A DNA stretch of 64,000 bases from RPQJ01 sp963744735. GTDB lineage: Bacteria > Pseudomonadota > Gammaproteobacteria > Steroidobacterales > Steroidobacteraceae. This document shows, piece by piece, positions 9,131-18,212 of this stretch. A model generated the notes under the pieces. The model was not told the origin of the DNA. It ran no database searches and saw nothing but the letters and a program-made list of their open reading frames with translations. Numbering within the stretch: position 1 is the first letter of the stretch; every line of letters starts with the position of its first letter. The stretch lies in the NCBI GenBank assembly GCA_963744735.1, contig CAVUVH010000034.1:62001-126000 (forward strand), written 5' to 3'. Both the position numbers and the translations under genes were made by a program.

Positions 9131-10291
9131 TCGACGCGACCCGCGTTCCGCTGGCGCTGTACGTGCACCTGCCCTGGTGCGTGCGCAAGTGCCCGTACTG
9201 CGATTTCAATTCGCACGCCGTGCCCGCGGCGGGCATCGCCGAGCAGCCATACGTCGCGGCGCTGCAGGGTGACCTCGAGCTTGCCGCGCACGAGGCGGGC
9301 GGTCGCGAGGTCGTGTCCGTGTTCTTTGGCGGCGGCACGCCCAGCCTGTTCTCGCCGCGAGCGATCGGCCAGGTGCTGGCGCACGCACGCGGCGTGCTGC
9401 CGTTCGCCGCCGACGCGGAGGTCACGCTCGAGGCGAACCCCGGCACGATCGAGCACGGTCGCTTCGCCGAGTACGCGGCCCAGGGAGTCAATCGCGTGTC
9501 GCTCGGCGCGCAGAGTTTCGACGATGCCCGGCTCGCCGCCCTGGGGCGCATCCACGTGGCGGGCGACATCGAGCGCGCCGTGGCCGAACTGCGCCGCGCC
9601 GGCATCGACAATTTCAATCTCGACCTGATGTACGCGCTGCCGGGCCAGGACCTGCCCGGCGCCCTGCACGACCTGGAGCGCGCACTGGCGCTCGGGCCGA
9701 CGCACGTTTCGCACTATCAGCTCACGCTGGAGCCGGGGACGCCGTTCGCGCGGCGGGCCCCGCCAGCAGCTGCCCGACGAGGATCTCGCCTGGGCGATGC
9801 AGGAGGCCTGCCAGTCGCGCCTGGCGGCCGCGGGCTACCAGCACTACGAAGTCTCGGCCTACTCGCAGCCGGGTCGCCGTTGCCGGCACAACCTCGTCTA
9901 CTGGGAATTCGGCGACTACCTGGGCATCGGCGCGGGCGCCCATGGCAAGCTGACGCACGCCGACGGCGGCACGATCGCTCGTACGGTCCGGGCGCGGCAC
10001 CCCGCGGCGTATCTTGCCGCCGCGACGCCGCCGGACCGCATCACCGAGACCCGCAACGTGACGGCGAGCGAGCTGCCGTTCGAATTCGCGCTCAATGCGT
10101 TGCGACTGGTCGACGGCTTTGCGCTGACGCTGTTCGAGCAACGCACCGGGCTGTCGGCGCAGGTGCTGGAGCCGACGCTGCAGGCCGCCCTGGCACGGGG
10201 TTTGATCGAGCGTCGCCCCGGCGGCTGGCGGCCCACGGCGCTGGGGCAACGCTTCCTCAACGATCTCCAGGCGCTGTTTTTGCCGTCCTGA
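9127..10291 (+). CDS. hemW: Radical SAM heme chaperone HemW (one frame break)
   Basis: HemN-like radical SAM protein that binds and delivers heme rather than oxidising coproporphyrinogen. The cluster motif HLPWCVRKCPYCDFNSH, with CX3CX2C spacing, lies near residues 14-30. VFFGGGTPSLFSP, EANPGTIE and RVSLGAQSFDD follow, and the C-terminal part has GDYLGIGAGAHGKL. The frame breaks near 9755-9770 (after GTPFARR), with continuity restored by a small correction. About 387 residues after repair. The GTG start at 9127 overlaps the rdgB stop. Confidence 0.93.
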
Positions 10292-10681
10292 CAGTCAGTT
10301 GGACGCGTTTACGGTCGCCGCGGACCACGCCGGATGCCTGGCGACGGATGATCATGCTTGCAACCGGGATTATTTTGGGCTAGCCGAAGCGCGGTTATGC
10401 ACAGCGCCCTCCGGGGGGCACAATTTCTTCGGGTTACGGCCCGTAGCGAAAGTGAAACGTTAGGCGCAGCTTGTAAATTACTGAAAAATATAACGAAAAT
10501 GCCATGTTCATTTTTTGATCAATGCAGTAATTACAGCATTCGCTGCGGCAATGGCATGGCATCGGGTGTCTTCATCCACAAAGTTATCCACAGCTTTTGT
10601 GGATAACCCTGTCAAATTGGAGCCCGTGGCCGCAACCGGACTGATTCCACCCGCCCGCAGCGCGCTCGAACTGCCCCGTCC
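10292..10681. other. AT-rich intergenic stretch, candidate origin-like or DnaA-binding region
   Basis: About 450 bases separate hemW from rpmE. The part from 10380 to 10615 is the most AT-rich stretch I noticed in the window, with runs such as TTGTAAATTACTG, AAAAATATAACGAAAAT and ATTTTTTGATC. No coding sequence is credible here. GATC occurs at 10350-10353 and again near 10517. The DnaA-box cluster is listed separately. Confidence 0.6.
10395..10607. other. Cluster of DnaA-box sequences
   Basis: Three boxes match TTATNCACA exactly: TTATGCACA (10395-10403), TTATCCACA (10584-10592) and, on the minus strand, TGTGGATAA (10598-10606). A near match, TCATCCACA, lies at 10572-10580. The last two perfect boxes form a perfect inverted repeat, GTTATCCACA, five spacer bases, TGTGGATAAC (10583-10607). 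Such clustering in a GC-rich genome is unlikely by chance. It could be oriC, a DnaA-titrating site, or DnaA control of rpmE. dnaA itself is not in the window. Confidence 0.65.
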
Positions 10682-10710
10682 TTGCCGTCCCCGGTGCGCA
10701 TCTCTATAAT
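10682..10710 (+). promoter_or_regulatory. Sigma-70 promoter of rpmE
   Basis: TTGCCG (10682-10687), a 17-base spacer and a consensus TATAAT (10705-10710). Transcription would start near 10717, about 33 bases before the rpmE ATG. Confidence 0.75.
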
Positions 10711-10749
10711 TCGCGACCCCACTTTTGACCTAGCCCGGAAACTGCGGCC

Positions 10750-11001
10750 ATGAAAGACGCGATCCATCCGAACTACAAGGCGATCACCGTCACCTGCAGC
10801 TGCGGCAACACGTTCGAGACCCGCTCGACGCTGACTGAAGACCTGCAGATCGAAGTGTGCTCGAACTGTCATCCGTTCTACACGGGCAAGCAGAAGATGG
10901 TGGACACGGGTGGCCGCGTCGATCGCTTCCGCAAGAAGTACGCGCGCGGCCGCCAAGGCCTGAGCCGGACCTGCCGGCCCCGGATGCTGGGCCGGTTGTG
11001 A
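10750..11001 (+). CDS. rpmE: 50S ribosomal protein L31, zinc-binding type
   Basis: Large-subunit protein L31. It begins MKDAIHPNYKAITVTCSCGN and has the zinc-ribbon cysteines C16, C18, C37 and C40 (the C+ form), then HPFYTGKQKMVDTGGRVDRF. The last residues, after FRKKYARG, do not look like L31. A one-base shift near 10952 would end the protein as AAKA then TGA at about 10961-10965, the usual length of roughly 70 residues. The 83-residue version is therefore probably a frame-break artefact. It is preceded by a good promoter and followed by a hairpin terminator. Confidence 0.93.
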   Translation: MKDAIHPNYKAITVTCSCGNTFETRSTLTEDLQIEVCSNCHPFYTGKQKMVDTGGRVDRFRKKYARGRQGLSRTCRPRMLGRL

Positions 11002-11008
11002 CCGATCG

Positions 11009-11038
11009 CGGGGCGCCTCCGGGCGCCCCGTTGCGTTT
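11009..11038 (+). terminator. Terminator-like hairpin after rpmE
   Basis: A 9-bp perfect stem, CGGGGCGCC (11009-11017) with GGCGCCCCG (11022-11030), on a TCCG loop, followed by the T-rich TTGCGTTT. The U-tract is imperfect. Confidence 0.6.
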
Positions 11039-11129
11039 CAGGCAGGGTCTGCGGCCGGCACGCGGCCAGCGGAACTTTCTGCTGCCGGCGGCGGCCTCTA
11101 GAGTAGGTACCCTCGTGCCGGAGCGAACC

Positions 11130-12610
11130 ATGTCGTCAATGCGCCTTTCTCTTGCAGCCCTGGCCCTTGCGGCCGGCGCTGCCGCATCCCTGCTGGGTGG
11201 CTGCGCCACGAACCCGGTCACCGGCGGCACCGACATGGTGACGATGAGCGAGGCGCAGGAGATCGAGCTCGGGCGCAAGATGCACCCGCAGATCCTGCAG
11301 AAGTATGGCCGCTACGACGACGAGCAACTGCAGCAGTACGTCAACTCGGTTGGCCAGCGCATTGCCGCGCAAAGCCATCGCCCCAACCTGCAATACACCT
11401 TCACCGTGCTCGACGGCGACGAGGTCAACGCGTTCGCGCTGCCGGGCGGCTACGTCTACATCACCCGCGGGATCATGGTGTACCTCAATTCCGAGGCCGA
11501 ACTGGCGGCGGTGATCGGCCACGAGATCGGGCACGTCACGGCGCGCCATTCCGTGCGGCAGCAGGCGGGTGCCACCGCGGCAGGCGTGGGCGCCATGGTG
11601 GTCGGGATCCTGACCGGCAGCGGCGACCTGATGAACGTGGCCGGCATGGCGGGCAACGCCCTGATCAGCGGCTATGGCCGAGACATGGAACTGGAAGCCG
11701 ACCAACTGGGCGCCGAATACCTGAACCGGATCGGCTACGAGCCGGAGGCCATGATCGACGTGGTGCGGCTGCTGAAGAACCAGGAAATGTTCGAGCTGCA
11801 GATGGCGCGGCAGGAGAACCGGCCGCCGCGCGTCTATCACGGCGTCTTTGCCTCGCATCCCGGACAACGACACGCGCCTGCAGGAGGTCGTCAAGGCCGC
11901 GGGCAAGGTCCAGAACACCGAGGACCGCCCTCCCAACCGCGACCAGTACCTGGCCCGGATCGACGGGCTGCCGATGGGGGACAGCCGCGCCCAGGGCGTG
12001 GTCCGCGGGTCCCGCTTCTACCACGCCGACCTCGGCATCACCCTCGCTTTCCCCAGTGGCTGGATCGTGGACAACCAGCCGACCAAGGTGCTGGCCTATC
12101 CCGCCAGCAAGGACGCGATGATGGAGGTGTCGGCGCAGCCGATACCGCCCGACACGGCACCGAAGGAGTTCCTCGGCCGGCTGCTGCAGGGCTCGGCGAC
12201 GACCGCCGCGGAACCGATCCAGGTCAACGGCCTGAGCGGCTATCGCGCGACCGTGCGCAGCACCGGTCTGCCCTGGGGCACGCAGGGCCCCGCGGCGGTC
12301 GCAGTGGTGTATTACAACGGCCTGGCGTACGTGTTCCGGGGCGGCACCCGCCAGGCCGCGGGATTCGGCAGCTACGAACCCGTGTTCCTGTCCAGCGTGA
12401 AGACTTTCCGCCGCCTGCGCGACAACGAGTTCACCGCCGCGGAACCAGACCGGATCCAGGTCATCCAGGCTGGGCCAGCGCACTACGATCGCGCAACTGG
12501 CGCAGAAATCGCCATTGCAGAAGTATCCGGCCGAAAAATTGCGGCTGCTCAACGATCTTTACCCGGACAAGGAGCCAGCGGCCGGGCAGAAGCTCAAAGT
12601 CGTGAGGTAG
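11130..12610 (+). CDS. M48 family metalloprotease, outer-membrane lipoprotein (two frame breaks)
   Basis: Zinc protease related to BepA/LoiP-type periplasmic quality-control proteases. A lipoprotein signal peptide ends in the lipobox LLGGC (Cys25). The HEIGH zinc motif is at 131-135 and the third ligand lies in MELEADQLGAEYL. After the break near 11866 (an extra G in CATCCCGGAC) comes a C-terminal domain including FYHADLGITLAFPSGW. A second break near 12467 restores TIAQLAQKSPLQKYPAEKLR and a stop at 12608-12610. That tail resembles the LysM-like end of BepA-type relatives, but this is inference. GGAG six bases before the ATG at 11130 supports the start. Confidence 0.88.
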
Positions 12611-12638
12611 TCCGGTCTTGAACAAACTTTGCTGCCAT

Positions 12639-12699
12639 GCAAACCTGACTGGCCAACCCCGGGATGCCGGGGCACGAGAGCCGATACGGGGTTTGCAGG
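12639..12699 (+). promoter_or_regulatory. Structured 5' leader of gltA
   Basis: A closing stem, GCAAACC (12639-12645) with GGTTTGC (12690-12696), encloses a perfect hairpin, CCCCGG-GATG-CCGGGG (12657-12672). The 3' arm of the closing stem ends three bases before the ATG and covers the likely ribosome-binding region (GCAGGA). This would allow translational control. I do not recognise it as a known riboswitch. Confidence 0.45.
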
Positions 12700-13998
12700 A
12701 TGAGCAGCAAGAAGTACGAACTGGTCAACACCGAGACCGGTAAGAAGTCGGTCCTCGAGGCGCGCAGCGGTACCGTCGGCCCGGATTGCGTCAACGTCGC
12801 CGGCATCACCCGGGACCATGGCGTCTTCACGTTCGACCCGGGCTTCATGGCCACGGCGGCGTGCGAGAGCAAGATCACCTACATCGACGGCGACAATGGC
12901 GTCCTGCTGTACCGGGGCTACCCGATCGAACAGATCGCGACCCGCTCGAACTTCCTCGAGACGGCCTACCTGCTGATCCACGGCGACCTGCCGGCCGGCA
13001 GCCAGCTCGACCAGTTCGACCGCTCGATCCGTCGCCACACGATGATCAACGAAACGCTGCTGCGTTTCTTCAACGGGTTCCACTACAACGCGCACCCGAT
13101 GGCGATGGTGTCGGCCGTGGTGTCGTCGATGGCGGCGTTCTACCACGACTCGATGGACAACCATAACCCGCGCCACCGCGAGATCTTCGCGCACCGCATC
13201 CTGGCCAAGATCCCGACGGTCTCGGCGGCGGCGTTCAAGCACATGCTGGGCCAGCCGTTCGTCTATCCGCGCAACGACCTGGACTACTGCGCGAACATGC
13301 TGCACATGTTCTTCGCGGTGCCGGCGGAGGATTACGTGGTCGATCCGGTCGCCGCGCAGGCGCTCGACCTGCTGCTGATCCTCCACGCGGACCACGAGCA
13401 GAACGCCAGCACCTCGACCGTGCGCCTGGCCGGCAGCACGGGCACGAATCCGTATGCGGCCATTTCGGCGGGCGTGTCGGCGCTGTGGGGCCCGGCGCAC
13501 GGCGGCGCCAATGAAGCCGTGCTCGAGATGCTCGAGGACATCGGCACCGTCGACAACATCCAGAAGTTCCTCGCCCGCGTGAAGGACAAGGACGACAACA
13601 CGCGCCTGATGGGCTTTGGCCACCGCGTCTACAAGAACTTCGACCCGCGCGCCAAGATCATCCGCGAGATGTGCCACAAGGTGCTGTCGCGCCTCGGCCA
13701 GAACGACAACCCGCTGTTCGAGCTGGCGCTGCGCCTGGAGGAGATCGCGCTGAAGGACGAGTACTTCATCGCGCGCAAGCTCTACCCGAACGTCGACTTC
13801 TACTCGGGCGTGATCTACAGCGCGCTCGGCATCCCGCGCTCGATGTTCACCGTCATGTTCGCCATCGCCCGCACCGCCGGCTGGGTGGCGCACTGGCAGG
13901 AGATGATCGGCGATCCGGCGATGAAGATCGGCCGGCCGCGGCAGCTGTACACCGGGCCGACGCAGCGCGACTACGTCGAGGTCGACAAGCGCGGCTGA
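12700..13998 (+). CDS. gltA: Citrate synthase (type II, hexameric class)
   Basis: Condenses oxaloacetate and acetyl-CoA to citrate at the entry of the TCA cycle; 432 residues, uninterrupted. Active-site regions are visible: LLILHADHEQNASTST, SALWGPAHGGANEAVL with its catalytic His, MGFGHRVYKNFDPRAK, and YPNVDFYSGVIY with the catalytic Asp. The start at 12700 (MSSKKYELVNTETGKKSVLE) matches the family. A longer in-frame start at 12664 would lie inside the hairpin leader and is less likely. Confidence 0.97.
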   Translation: MSSKKYELVNTETGKKSVLEARSGTVGPDCVNVAGITRDHGVFTFDPGFMATAACESKITYIDGDNGVLLYRGYPIEQIATRSNFLETAYLLIHGDLPAGSQLDQFDRSIRRHTMINETLLRFFNGFHYNAHPMAMVSAVVSSMAAFYHDSMDNHNPRHREIFAHRILAKIPTVSAAAFKHMLGQPFVYPRNDLDYCANMLHMFFAVPAEDYVVDPVAAQALDLLLILHADHEQNASTSTVRLAGSTGTNPYAAISAGVSALWGPAHGGANEAVLEMLEDIGTVDNIQKFLARVKDKDDNTRLMGFGHRVYKNFDPRAKIIREMCHKVLSRLGQNDNPLFELALRLEEIALKDEYFIARKLYPNVDFYSGVIYSALGIPRSMFTVMFAIARTAGWVAHWQEMIGDPAMKIGRPRQLYTGPTQRDYVEVDKRG

Positions 13999-14062
13999 GT
14001 TCTCCGGCCTGCCGGAGTCAGTTCCGTTGCCGGTGCTGCCAGTGCCGCCGGTGCTGGCGGTC

Positions 14063-14125
14063 GATCCGGGGGCTGGTCCCGGGCTTGGAAAGGCAGACAC
14101 GCGCCCGGGACCAGCCACCCGGATC
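14063..14125 (+). repeat. Long hairpin element A with conserved 18-nt loop
   Basis: Left arm 14063-14084 starts GATCCGG and ends CCCGGGC. The loop is TTGGAAAGGCAGACACGC (14085-14102). The right arm, 14103-14125, ends CCGGATC and pairs with the left arm over 22 bp with one bulged A. The loop is the exact reverse complement of the loop of element B, while most of the stem sequence differs. Confidence 0.8.
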
Positions 14126-14390
14126 AACCGCTCGTGGCTCGGCGCCTGAGCGGTTTTCGCGCCCAGGCGCGAAAACTCGCACGGCGCATGCAGCGGACTG
14201 AGTCAGACCAGACGCCGCACCATCTTAGCCCAGTAATAGCCGGGTCGGGTCGAGCCGGCGACACTGCGTTGGAATGGGCAAGCATGGCTGCAGGCTCACG
14301 GGTCCAGTCCGGGGCTCACCGGGTACTTGCGCCGTGCGCCGTACGCGGGCTTGCCCGCGTACGCGCTCAGGCGCCGTGCCGCAAGCGGCT

Positions 14391-14452
14391 GATCCGGTGC
14401 CTCTCCCCGAGCGCGTGTCTGCCTTTCCAAGCTCGGGGAGAGGCACCGGATC
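14391..14452 (-). repeat. Long hairpin element B, inverted relative of A
   Basis: A perfect 22-bp stem (14391-14412 with 14431-14452), again bounded by GATCCGG and CCGGATC, closes on the loop GCGTGTCTGCCTTTCCAA (14413-14430). Read on the minus strand, loop and termini match element A exactly, but the middle of the stem is different and compensated on both arms. A partial third core, GCGTGCCTGCCTTT, follows at about 14469-14482 next to a small GCACGC/GCGTGC stem. Confidence 0.8.
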
Positions 14453-14572
14453 GGCCGCACGCAATAATCGCGTGCCTGCCTTTAACCCGCAGTCCCTGTG
14501 CACATCCACGAATTGCCCGGCCACCGTCGCCGGCGCACTCTGGGCTTGGGATTCCCGCAACGGGAGAACGCC

Positions 14573-15028
14573 ATGAAACGCATACGCATCGTCGTCGCCG
14601 ACCAGGCTGAAGCCATTTTCTACGACACCGGTTCGCTGACCGCGCGACCTGCCGAGGCAGGGCGGATGGCAGATCCTGCCGCCCATCTGCACGACCGGGA
14701 CTTCGCCAGTGACCGGCCAGGCCGCTCCTACGAGAGCGTCGGCGGGGCGCGCCACGCGATCCAGCGTGAGAACGACCCCCGGCAGCGCGAAGCCATCCGC
14801 TTTGCACGCGAGATTGCGCGGACACTGGAAGAAGCGCGGCGCAACGGCGAGTTCGACCAACTGATCGTGGTCGCGGGTCCGTCGTTCCTGGGCCTGATGC
14901 GCGCCGAGCTTTCGCCCGCCACGAAGGCCTGCGTCGTCCACGAGGTGCACAAGGACCTCGTGCACAGCCCGCCGGAGGCACTGCTGCAGCACCTGCCGCA
15001 GTCGCCGGCCGGACTGAAATCGGCCTGA
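14573..15028 (+). CDS. Host attachment family protein
   Basis: A 151-residue protein of the bacterial host-attachment (AtsE-like, COG5622) family, first described in plant-associated bacteria. Visible blocks are RIRIVVADQAEAIFYDTGSL at the N-terminus, then HDRDFASDRPGRSYES, FAREIARTLEEARRNGEFDQ, LIVVAGPSFLGLMRAEL and HEVHKDLVHSPPEALLQHL. The fold resembles eRF1 domain 1 / ribosome-associated proteins, and the true role is unclear. The ATG at 14573 has GGGAG at 14562-14566; a longer start at 14498 would read through noncoding repeats. Confidence 0.8.
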   Translation: MKRIRIVVADQAEAIFYDTGSLTARPAEAGRMADPAAHLHDRDFASDRPGRSYESVGGARHAIQRENDPRQREAIRFAREIARTLEEARRNGEFDQLIVVAGPSFLGLMRAELSPATKACVVHEVHKDLVHSPPEALLQHLPQSPAGLKSA

Positions 15029-15068
15029 TCCGGCGCCTGGCCGCGCCAGCAGGCGGTCGCCCGGGCCT

Positions 15069-15674
15069 TCAGAGCAGCGCGGCGACTTCGGCGGCGCTCG
15101 CGCGCCGCATCGGCTTGCCGTCCACGGGGCTGCTGGGCGACTGGCGGATGCCGTCGAGCGGAAACACGACCGCCTCGATCGTCTGCCGGCCGGCGACGAA
15201 CCGGAATGCCGGAAACGTCACGGCGCGGTCGCGCTCGAACCGCAGGCGGCGCTCGAGCGTTTCGTGCGGCACGCCGCGCTCCTCGAGGCGGATCGACACG
15301 GCTTCGGCCGATTCCGAGAACAGGTGCAGCTGGATGTCCGAGTGCGCGGACGCCGTGCCGGTCAGCACGGGCCCCACCAGCCGTGGATCGAAATCCGCCA
15401 TCAGGCGCATGGCTTCCAGCGCCGAGCGGCGCAGGTCGGCGATGGCGACATCGTGGATGCCGCCCGAGAACAGCCGCCGGCGCGCGAACAGTGCCGCCTC
15501 GATCTCGGTATTGCGCGGCAGCACCGACGAATCGACCACGCCGAAGCGTTCGGCGGCCTTGCGCTTGGCGAGCAGGAAATCGTCGATACCCTGCTCCGCC
15601 ATGATGCGCGCCGCTTCCTCGGCCACGGCCTGGCGCAGCATCTCCGCACGCGGATTCGGTCTCTGGCGGCTCAT
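15069..15674 (-). CDS. Conserved hypothetical protein, nucleotidyltransferase-like
   Basis: A 201-residue soluble protein starting MSRQRPNPRAEMLRQAVAEE. The N-terminal half is helical with DDFLLAKRKAAERFGV. The middle contains LVGPVLTGTASAHSDIQLHL, which resembles the glycine/serine-aspartate region of nucleotidyltransferase folds, but no full catalytic triad is obvious. The C-terminal part includes a polar VFPLDGIRQSPSSPVDGKP stretch. I do not know its function. It is convergent with the attachment gene and 22 bases before mrcA's 3' end, on the same strand as mrcA. Confidence 0.75.
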   Translation of the reverse strand: MSRQRPNPRAEMLRQAVAEEAARIMAEQGIDDFLLAKRKAAERFGVVDSSVLPRNTEIEAALFARRRLFSGGIHDVAIADLRRSALEAMRLMADFDPRLVGPVLTGTASAHSDIQLHLFSESAEAVSIRLEERGVPHETLERRLRFERDRAVTFPAFRFVAGRQTIEAVVFPLDGIRQSPSSPVDGKPMRRASAAEVAALL

Positions 15675-15696
15675 TCCGTGTCGAGCATACCCTGCA

Positions 15697-18143
15697 TCAG
15701 AAAATCGAGTCGTCGCCCCCCGGCTCCACGGTCTCGGCACCGACCGTGTCGTCGCTGACGCCGCCCATGCCGGGCTGGGGCGCATATTGCTCGAGGAACG
15801 CCTCGAACAGCGCGCCGGGCGCACCCGCGCGCGTCGGCGTGCCGCTTTCGCGTGACACCCACATGCGCACCACGCCCGGCGGTTCCGGCTGCCGGTGTTC
15901 GGGCCGGTCGCGCAGCGCTTCCTGCATGAAGTAGATCCACATCGGCAGCGCGGTCTTGCCGCCTTCCTCGTTCTCGCCCAGCGACCGCTCCTGGTCGAAA
16001 CCGAGCCACACGGCCGTGGCCAGGTCGGCGTTGTAGCCGACGAACCATGTGTCGCGACGATCGCTGGTCGTCCCGGTCTTGCCGGCGATGTCCTTGCGGT
16101 TCAGCGCGGCGGCTGCCCGCTGCGCGGTGCCGCGCTGGATCACGTCGATCATCATGTCGGTCATGACGAATGCGTTGGCCGGGCTGATCGCCTGCGGCGC
16201 GCGCGGGCCGGTCGGCGGCGCTTCGGCCGTGGCGGCGGGGGAGGGCATGGCAGGCGCCGTCAGCGTCGGTCACCGTCATGTCGCACAGCGGGCAGGCCAC
16301 GACCGGCGCTGCCTTGAAGATGTCGACCCCCGCGGCGTCCTGGACGCGGTCGATGAAATACGGGTCCACCAGTGCGCCACCGTTGGCGAAGACGGCAAAG
16401 CCACGCGCCATTTCCAGCGGCGTCACCTGGCCGGTGCCGAGCGCCAGGGTCAGGTTGGCGGGCAGCGTCTGCGGCCCGAAACCGAACGCCGCCATGTGCC
16501 GCGTCGCAAAGCCGATGCCTGCCCCGCGCAGCAGCCGGATCGAGACCAGGTTGCGCGAGCGCACGAGCCCTTCCCGCATGGGCGTCGGCCCGTAGAACTT
16601 GCGCGTGATGTTCTGCGGCCGCCACTCCTCGTCGCCTTCGGCGCCACCGCCACCGGGCAGCACGATGGGCGCGTCGTTGACCAGTGTTGCCGGCGTGAAG
16701 CCGCGCTCGAGCGCGGCCGAATACAGGAACGGCTTGAACGCCGACCCCGGCTGCCGCTGCGCCTGCGTCACCCGGTTGTACTTGCTTGCGCCAAAGTCGA
16801 AACCGCCGACCAGCGCCACGATCGCGCCGTCGTCCGGGTCGATGCGACACCAGCGCTCCCGAGACGGCGGGCAACTGGCCGAGCCTGAACTTGCCGTCCG
16901 GCAGCGGTTCCAGGTAGACGACGTCCCCGAGCGCCAGCACCTCGCCCGCCGACTTCGGATACGGGCCCATCGCATCCTTTGCGGCATTGATGACCGGTCG
17001 CGCCCAGGCCAGTTCGTCCCAGGCGAGCATGGCGACGGACCCGTCCCGCAGTGCCAGCCGTGCATCGCGCTCGCCCACGGCGCGGACGATCGCCGGCAAC
17101 AGGCTGCCCTGGCGCGGATGACGCTTGAAGACAGCGGCGAGCGTCGTCGCGTCGTCCAGCCCGGCGGGGTCGATACGCTCGAGCGGTCCCCGATAGCCGT
17201 GCCGGCGCTCATATTCCAGGATCGTGCGCCACGCGGCGGCATTGGCCGCCTGCTGCAGGCGGCTGTCGACGGTCGTATAGACCTGGTACCCCGCCGTGAG
17301 TGCGTCGGCACCGTGCTGCCTGATCATCTCGGCCCGCGTCATCTCCGCGACGTAGGGGGCCTCGAGTTCGATGATCGGGCCATGGATACGCCTCGAGATC
17401 GGCTCGGCATTGGCGGCGTCGTGCGCGGCCGCATCGATCCTGCCGAGTTCGAGCATGCGGCGCAGGACGTACGCACGCCGCTGGATCGCCCGTTCGACGC
17501 TTGCCACCGGGTTGTCGAGCGAGGGCGAACGCGGCAGGCCGGCGATCAGCGCGGCCTCCGCCAGGGTCAGGTCGGCGACCGTCTTGTCGAAATACACCTC
17601 GGCCGCGGCGCCGATGCCGTAGGCGCGCTGCCCGAGGAAGATCCGGTTCAGGTACAGCGCCAGGATTTCCTGCTTGGAAAACTCGCGCTCCAGGCGCAGC
17701 GCGAGGAAGACTTCCTTGAGCTTGCGGCGCAGGGTGCGTTCCGACGTGAGCACCGTGTTGCGCGCAAGCTGCATCGTGATCGTGCCGCCGCCTTCCCGCA
17801 CGCCGCCCGCGCTGACGTTCGCAACCAGGGCCCGCACCAGCCCCTGCCAGTCGACGCCGGGATGCTGGTAAAAACGCGCGTCTTCCGCGGCCAGGAACGC
17901 CTCGATGACCGTTGCCGGGATCTGCTCGAACGTCACCGGGATGCGGCGCTGCTCGCCGATCTGCGCGATGAGCCGGCCATCGCGCGAATAGACCCGCAAC
18001 GGCAGCTGGGTCTTCACGTCCCGCAGCGCGGCGGCATCCGGAATCTCCGGCGCGAGGTACTGATACGCCCCGGCGAACCCCATGCCCACCAGCAGCACCA
18101 GGGTAAGAGCGAGGGCCAGCAGGCCACCGAGGACTCTCGTCAT
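15697..18143 (-). CDS. mrcA: Penicillin-binding protein 1A (two frame breaks)
   Basis: Bifunctional class A PBP, about 814 residues, that polymerises and cross-links peptidoglycan. An N-terminal membrane anchor (ALALTLVLLVGMGFAGAY) precedes the GT51 glycosyltransferase motifs AAEDARFYQHPGVD and GGGTITMQLARN. The transpeptidase has the catalytic Ser in QPGSAFKPFLYS, then SRNLVSIRLLR and AGKTGTT. Frame breaks near 16848 (extra C before ATCGACCC) and near 16247 are each corrected by removing one base. I prefer the ATG at 18143; a TTG at 18164 is possible. Divergent from pilM, a common arrangement. Confidence 0.93.
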
Positions 18144-18180
18144 GACATTGCGACCTGTTGCCAAAACTGCGACCCGTTCC

Positions 18181-18209
18181 TTGATGCCCTACGACGCCCT
18201 GTGCATAGT
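18181..18209 (+). promoter_or_regulatory. Promoter for the pilMNOPQ leader
   Basis: TTGATG (18181-18186), a 17-base spacer and CATAGT (18204-18209). The predicted start, near 18216, falls right at the 5' end of the c-di-GMP riboswitch, which supports the assignment. Confidence 0.6.
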
Positions 18210-18212
18210 AGC

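Larger units (their letters stand above)
13999..14572. other. Hairpin-rich noncoding interval between gltA and the attachment gene
   Basis: About 570 bases with no credible gene. It is packed with inverted repeats: CTCCGG-CCTG-CCGGAG just after gltA (14002-14017), two related long hairpins (listed separately), AACCGCTC with GAGCGGTT (about 14126-14155), the perfect 11-bp stem GTTTTCGCGCC-CA-GGCGCGAAAAC (14153-14176), and GTACGCGGGC-TT-GCCCGCGTAC (14341-14362) inside a larger imperfect stem. It may encode a structured RNA or be a nest of palindromic repeat elements. Confidence 0.7.

Noticed and set aside
10358..10709. Short open frames between hemW and rpmE
   Set aside because: They have no ribosome-binding site, no protein-like composition, and run through the DnaA boxes and the rpmE promoter.
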